NCBI GenBank assembly: GCA_033812735.1
Contig: JAPXTA010000057.1
Location: 1 to 29,772, forward strand
Reading direction: 5' to 3'
DNA length: 29,772 nt
Source: JABFRJ01 sp033812735
GTDB taxonomy: Bacteria > Pseudomonadota > Alphaproteobacteria > Rhizobiales > Hyphomicrobiaceae
Shown one piece after another: positions 25,431-29,772 of this stretch. A program made the position numbers and the translations under genes. The notes beneath the pieces are model-generated. The model saw nothing but the letters and a program-made list of their open reading frames with translations, ran no database searches and was not told the DNA's origin. Each line of letters opens with the position of its first letter. The first letter of the stretch is position 1.

Positions 25431-26377
25431 CCAGTACGCACTTCCTTGTCAGTCCGCTGTCGATAGGTCAGCCTCTTGCCTTCGGCACCTTTGACCATGC
25501 GGCGGGCACGTTCCGCGTCCTCGACCCCAAGAGCCTGACGAGTGTTCCAACGAAACGCGAACTCGTCCACATAGCGCTGCAAGTGCTGCTCTGAGACGCT
25601 GTGGAAGCTACCCATCACGCCGCGCTTCAGGATCGCGAAGAAAGCCTCGGCTGACTGGATGTGCGTCTTGCCGTCCTTTGACACGTACTCGTTCTTGCTG
25701 TGGTTCACGACACCATGCGCGGCGAACTCCTTCGCCATGTGATAGTAGGCCAGCGCGTCGTCGGTGTTCATGGTCGTGCCCTTGGCGACGTGCTTCGCAA
25801 TCGTCTTGCGCAGCGTCTTGGCTGAGACATTCGGAACGTGAGCCGCACGAACCTCGCCACCGCGCTCGACCAGTGCATGAACTGCGTGCTTCTTCGGGAT
25901 CGGCTTGTTCTTGTGCGCGTTCTTGGCCTTGCCGCCGACGAACGTCTCGTCGGACTCGACCGTCTTGCCCTCGCCGCCTATCGGACCCGCATCCTTGGTC
26001 AGGCCCATGGCTTCGCGGATGCGATGGCACATGAACCAAGCCGTGCGATAGCTGCCGAGGTTCAGTTCGCGCTGCATCTGCTTCGCGGAAATGCCCTTCT
26101 TAGCCGAGGCCATCTTGTGGAAGGCTAGCGCCCACTTGGTCAGGGGGACGTGCGAGCTTTCCATGACGGTGCCAACCGTCACGGTGAAGTTCAGCAGGCA
26201 GTCATTGCACTGGATGAGGCCGGTGCGCTGTGAGCCGCCTTCAAGGCGGTGGGTGTGGTCCGAGCCGCAGTGTGGGCACACGGGCTTTCCATCGGGCCAG
26301 CGCTGCGCCTCGAAATAGGCGCGAGCTGCGTCCTCGTCATGGAACATCGCGGATGTGGGATCGGTGTACTTGGACAT
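25427..26377 (-). CDS. IS1595-family transposase
   Basis: This gene encodes a 316-residue DDE transposase that appears intact. The N-terminal zinc ribbon has C34, C37, C57 and C60 (PVCPHCGSDHTHR and LIQCNDCLLNF). A linker ISAKQMQRELNLGSYRTAWF leads to the catalytic core: D143 in TVESDETFVGGK, D206 in MNTDDALAYYHM, and E244 in HIQSAEAFFAILKRGVMGSF, followed by HLQRYVDEFAFRWNTR. The 'DETFVGG' and 'AEAFF..LKRG' motifs are typical of IS1595 rather than other zinc-ribbon transposases. It would cut at the inverted repeats and leave 8-bp duplications, matching those observed. It begins 43 bases inside the right repeat. Confidence 0.95.
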   Translation of the reverse strand: MSKYTDPTSAMFHDEDAARAYFEAQRWPDGKPVCPHCGSDHTHRLEGGSQRTGLIQCNDCLLNFTVTVGTVMESSHVPLTKWALAFHKMASAKKGISAKQMQRELNLGSYRTAWFMCHRIREAMGLTKDAGPIGGEGKTVESDETFVGGKAKNAHKNKPIPKKHAVHALVERGGEVRAAHVPNVSAKTLRKTIAKHVAKGTTMNTDDALAYYHMAKEFAAHGVVNHSKNEYVSKDGKTHIQSAEAFFAILKRGVMGSFHSVSEQHLQRYVDEFAFRWNTRQALGVEDAERARRMVKGAEGKRLTYRQRTDKEVRTG

Positions 26378-26419
26378 GACATCGCCTCGTTTCTGAGGCT
26401 TATGTAGCGTGTGCTGTTT

Positions 26420-26442
26420 TCTATGTCAAGTGCATACTTCCC
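26420..26442. repeat. Right terminal inverted repeat of the IS1595-type element
   Basis: The reverse complement begins GGGAAGTATGCACTTGACAT and matches the left repeat at 20 of 23 positions. It contains an ATG (26423-26425) in frame with the 3' half of the disrupted gene. Confidence 0.93.
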
Positions 26443-26450
26443 AAAAAAGG
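26443..26450. repeat. Target-site duplication, right copy
   Basis: This second copy of AAAAAAGG lies directly outside the right inverted repeat and is identical to 24032-24039. Confidence 0.92.
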
Positions 26451-27324
26451 CAATTGAAGAAATTAGGAAAGCCAACTCGGCAGGAATTAAATTTGACAGT
26501 ATGATCAAGGAAATAAAAGAAAAACCAACTGACATTCTATTTCCGGACAAACCCGCAGACGCCATAACAAATACCGATCGCCAAAAAGCATTAGACATCA
26601 TTGATGAAATCGAAACATTGGCAAAAGCATCAATTTTGGGAATCCAACCGTTTTATTACACCCTCCATGCGCCCCATGAGCTTCTGCTGATCTTTATAGT
26701 CCTAACGGCCGGAATGTTGGGTCGCTGTATCGAACTGGTCAGGAAGGACGAACAGACCTTCAGATATTTCGATCCACTCCTCGGCGCGGTCGTCGGCCTC
26801 GTCCTCTACGTCGTCGTCAAAGCCGGGGTAATCGTCCTCGTCGATACACGCTCTGGCAATGGCATGTCGACCGACCTCAACCCGTTCCTCGTAGCATTCA
26901 TGGGGCTTGTTGCAGGCCTACGAACGGATCAAGCGATAATTCGTGTCTACTCTGTGGCCGACAACTGGCTGGCATCCCCCACGGCTGGAAAAGCACGTTA
27001 CGGAATCGGACTAGCAAAGCTGATGAATGATACCGGGCGCACACGCGATCAATGGCTGAAGCAGTACCCGGCGGACGAAGCGGAATTCAATATGTGGATT
27101 GAGGGCCGCAAGCCCATGCCAGAAGAACGCCAAGCCGCGATGGCGCTGTGGCTCGGCAAATCCACCTCCGAGATCTTCTCGGACTTACCCCCGCCCCAGG
27201 CGCAGCCCGCCGCCGAAACCAACGGCCCAGAGGCAAAAGACACGAAAGCAGGGACCGAAGAAAAGCCCCGGCCGTAGTCAAAGCTTAGTCACGCATCACG
27301 CAACCGTTTGATGCTCGCTGCAAA

Positions 27325-27359
27325 CAAAAAAGCCGGCGCGTCTGAGACCCACCGGCTTC
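27325..27359 (-). terminator. Rho-independent terminator of the ATP synthase operon
   Basis: On the minus strand a stem AAGCCGG / CCGGCTT with a 15-base loop (holding a small GTCTGAGAC palindrome) is followed by TTTTTTG. It lies about 25 bp beyond the atpC stop codon, ends the operon and shields the disrupted locus that converges on it. Confidence 0.9.
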
Positions 27360-27383
27360 AAAATTCAGATCGTCGTGCGGTAA

Positions 27384-27767
27384 TCAGAGCGACTTCAACC
27401 GCTCGATTGCGGTGTTCGCTGCCCAGCGCGCCTCGTCCGTCGTGGCAGCAGCAAGGGCCGCTTCGGCAGCCTTGACTTCGGCCGCGATCCCTTCCGCACT
27501 CATGCGCTCGACGTCAGAGGCCTGCTCGGCAAGCACCGTCAGACTATCAGGAGCAACTTCGCAGAACCCGCCGCGCACATAAAGGCGCGTCGCTTTGCTG
27601 CCGTCCTTGGCGACGATCACACCGGGCCGCAACGTCGAAATGACAGGCGCGTGCCCGGCATAAACGGTGAAATCACCGTCGGCACCCGGCACCAGGACTT
27701 CGCTGACATCAGACGACATCAGCACGCGCTCCGGCGTCACCAACTCGAATTTGAATGTTGCAGCCAT
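27384..27767 (-). CDS. atpC: F1F0 ATP synthase subunit epsilon
   Basis: This gene encodes a 127-residue epsilon subunit of the F1 central stalk, which couples rotation to catalysis and restrains ATP hydrolysis. The N-terminal beta sandwich is FKFELVTPERVLMSSDVSEV, LVPGADGDFTVYAGHAPVIS and RLYVRGGFCEVAPDSLTVLA. The C-terminal helical pair (about 88-127) is AAEVKAAEAALAAATTDEAR and ANTAIERLKSL. ATG at 27767 has GGAAG upstream. It lies 99 bp after the small CPxCG protein gene; that spacer contains a tandem repeat. Confidence 0.95.
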   Translation of the reverse strand: MAATFKFELVTPERVLMSSDVSEVLVPGADGDFTVYAGHAPVISTLRPGVIVAKDGSKATRLYVRGGFCEVAPDSLTVLAEQASDVERMSAEGIAAEVKAAEAALAAATTDEARWAANTAIERLKSL

Positions 27768-27781
27768 AACTCGCTTCCGGG

Positions 27782-27806
27782 TGTCAGGTCTCAGATGTCA
27801 GGTCTC
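27782..27806. repeat. Tandem direct repeat in the atpC leader
   Basis: TGTCAGGTCTC occurs at 27782-27792 and 27796-27806, a 14-base period. It lies just upstream of the atpC ribosome site on the minus strand. A similar short repeat (GGTATC-A-GGTATC) occurs at 6363-6375. Confidence 0.6.
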
Positions 27807-27866
27807 GGATCCCTGCCGTCTGCGCTGCCGAAGCCGCATCAAGACGCCAGTCGCCCGTCACCAAAG

Positions 27867-28142
27867 TTAGGCGTTGCCGCCCTCTGCCGCCGCAGCTTTC
27901 GCATCGACTTCTTCCGGCGTCTGCAGCTTCGAACCGCAGAACGGGCAGAAGAAGATCGGATGCTCGATCATGCCCGGCTCGTCGTCTTCCATGGCGACAA
28001 GACCGACCGACATGAACAGAATGCCGTCCTCGCCGACGGAGATGAGAGGATCGAACTGAGCCTCCCCATTCTCCTCGCCGCCGGACATCGCTTCTTTCAG
28101 GCTCTCGCAGCACGAGCCGAACTTATGCGCATCGGCGGCCAT
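27867..28142 (-). CDS. Small CPxCG protein of unknown function inside the atp operon
   Basis: This gene encodes a 91-residue soluble protein. An N-terminal cysteine pair C11-C12 (KFGSCCESLKEAM) and a C-terminal FFCPFCGSKLQT (C66, C69) could together bind zinc. Between them are acidic sheet-like segments (FDPLISVGEDGILFMSVGLV). ATG at 28142 is chosen because GGAG lies six bases upstream; further in-frame starts reach back to 28166. It is located between atpD and atpC, where most alphaproteobacteria have no gene, and is codirectional with both. I do not know a function; an assembly or regulatory role for ATP synthase would be a guess from position alone. Confidence 0.75.
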   Translation of the reverse strand: MAADAHKFGSCCESLKEAMSGGEENGEAQFDPLISVGEDGILFMSVGLVAMEDDEPGMIEHPIFFCPFCGSKLQTPEEVDAKAAAAEGGNA

Positions 28143-28206
28143 GGGTCTCTCCATCGGTTGGGCCAAGACGAACCGGATTACGATTCGTCAAACCCTAACA
28201 CAGTCG

Positions 28207-29628
<1,422 letters not shown>

Positions 29629-29658
29629 GTTCGTGTTCCTCGTCGTGCTGTTCTAACC

Positions 29659-29772
29659 TCAGAGCGCTTCCGCGCCCGAGATGATTTCGATGAGCTCTTT
29701 GGTGATCTGTGCCTGACGCTGACGGTTGTACTTGATCGTCAGCTTGTTGATCATGTCGCCGGCATTGCGCGT
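29659..29772 (-). CDS. atpG: F1F0 ATP synthase subunit gamma (C-terminal end)
   Basis: Only the last 37 codons are in the window. They read TRNAGDMINKLTIKYNRQRQ then AQITKELIEIISGAEAL, the highly conserved C-terminal helix of the gamma rotor shaft that turns inside the beta subunits. The gene order gamma-beta matches the standard atp operon. Confidence 0.95.
   Translation of the reverse strand, partial: TRNAGDMINKLTIKYNRQRQAQITKELIEIISGAEAL

Larger units (their letters stand above)
24040..26442. mobile_element. IS1595-family transposon with two passenger genes (2403 bp)
   Basis: The element is bounded by 23-bp inverted repeats that match at 20 of 23 positions and begin GGGAA[A/G]TATGCACTT. 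It is flanked by an 8-bp duplication. It carries, from left to right, a PD-(D/E)XK nuclease-like gene (+), a 52-codon lysine-rich gene (+) and the transposase (-), with the last two convergent and overlapping at their stop codons. Passenger genes are known in the IS1595 family, but I do not know this pair as a described cargo. Intact ends, an intact transposase and a perfect duplication suggest recent insertion and possible current mobility. Confidence 0.95.
23532..27277 (+). pseudogene. Membrane protein gene of unknown function split by an IS1595-type element
   Basis: Two open frames belong to one gene: 23532-24039 and 26451-27277. Joining them, with the element and one AAAAAAGG copy removed, gives exactly 445 codons in one frame (444 residues); the junction codon is GCA at residue 170. 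The restored protein has two N-terminal helices (about 7-24 and 30-53), a charged, probably coiled-coil region with ALEEIDRA and NKALEELDRKL, further helices near 246-264, 279-300 and 313-330, and a cytosolic-looking C-terminal part. In that part LMNDTGRTRDQWLKQYPADE and WIEGRKPMPEERQAAMALWL resemble an XRE-like helix-turn-helix. The start at 23532 has GGTGAG just upstream. As it stands the 5' part reads 33 codons into the element and stops at 24143. I do not recognise the family. Confidence 0.85.

Noticed and set aside
26437..26444. Ending the element at 26436 and 24046, where the inverted repeats match perfectly from TATGCAC.
   Set aside because: Those ends give flanks GGGGGAAA and CTTCCCAA, which are not a duplication. 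Moving the ends out to GGGAA gives a perfect 8-bp repeat.
26411..27277. A separate intact gene starting inside the right end of the transposon.
   Set aside because: The exact in-frame continuity with 23532-24039 after removing the element shows it is the 3' part of a split gene, although it might still be translated.

Overview
The window is GC-rich, densely coded chromosomal DNA of an alphaproteobacterium, most likely of the order Hyphomicrobiales (Hyphomicrobium-like). The evidence is a ChpT histidine phosphotransferase (CckA-ChpT-CtrA cell-cycle relay), an EipA/DUF1134 envelope protein, a TAXI-type TRAP receptor, a single-type LptF/LptG/LptD/SurA cluster and an alphaproteobacterial F1 ATP synthase operon. 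No rRNA, tRNA or CRISPR array was seen.

Layout. (1) 1-2835, minus strand: RNA methyltransferase, two translationally coupled GNAT acetyltransferases and the 5' part of a thiamine-pyrophosphate enzyme. (2) 2977-5578, plus strand: quinone oxidoreductase, a TAXI receptor without its permease (followed by a strong terminator) and a carboxymuconolactone-decarboxylase-like protein. (3) 5583-6324, minus strand: small membrane protein and chorismate mutase. (4) 6547-12948, plus strand: lptF-lptG-lptD-surA, the LPS export and outer-membrane assembly cluster. (5) 12971-16852: GST (-), TspO (+), KefB/C-like antiporter (-, probably with a CTG start) and ChpT (-). (6) 17118-23441, plus strand: CysQ, EipA-like protein, a membrane-anchored coiled-coil protein, a small basic protein coupled to murI, and an S41/PDZ protease. 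Regions 4 to 6 are largely an envelope-building neighbourhood. (7) 23532-27277: a membrane-protein gene split by a transposon. (8) 27325-29772, minus strand: end of the ATP synthase operon (atpG 3' end, atpD, a small CPxCG protein, atpC, terminator).

The most notable locus is region 7. A 2403-bp element (24040-26442) has 23-bp terminal inverted repeats matching at 20 of 23 positions and an 8-bp target duplication AAAAAAGG (24032-24039 and 26443-26450). It encodes an IS1595-type DDE transposase and, convergent with it, two passenger genes: a 388-residue protein with a PD-(D/E)XK nuclease-like motif, and a 52-residue lysine-rich protein whose stop codon overlaps the transposase stop codon. Removing the element and one repeat copy joins the flanking halves in the same reading frame and restores a 444-codon gene for a multi-pass membrane protein with a coiled-coil loop and a possible HTH-like C-terminal tail. 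The insertion therefore looks recent, and the target protein is not one I recognise.

All functional calls rest on reading motifs by eye; no database search was run.
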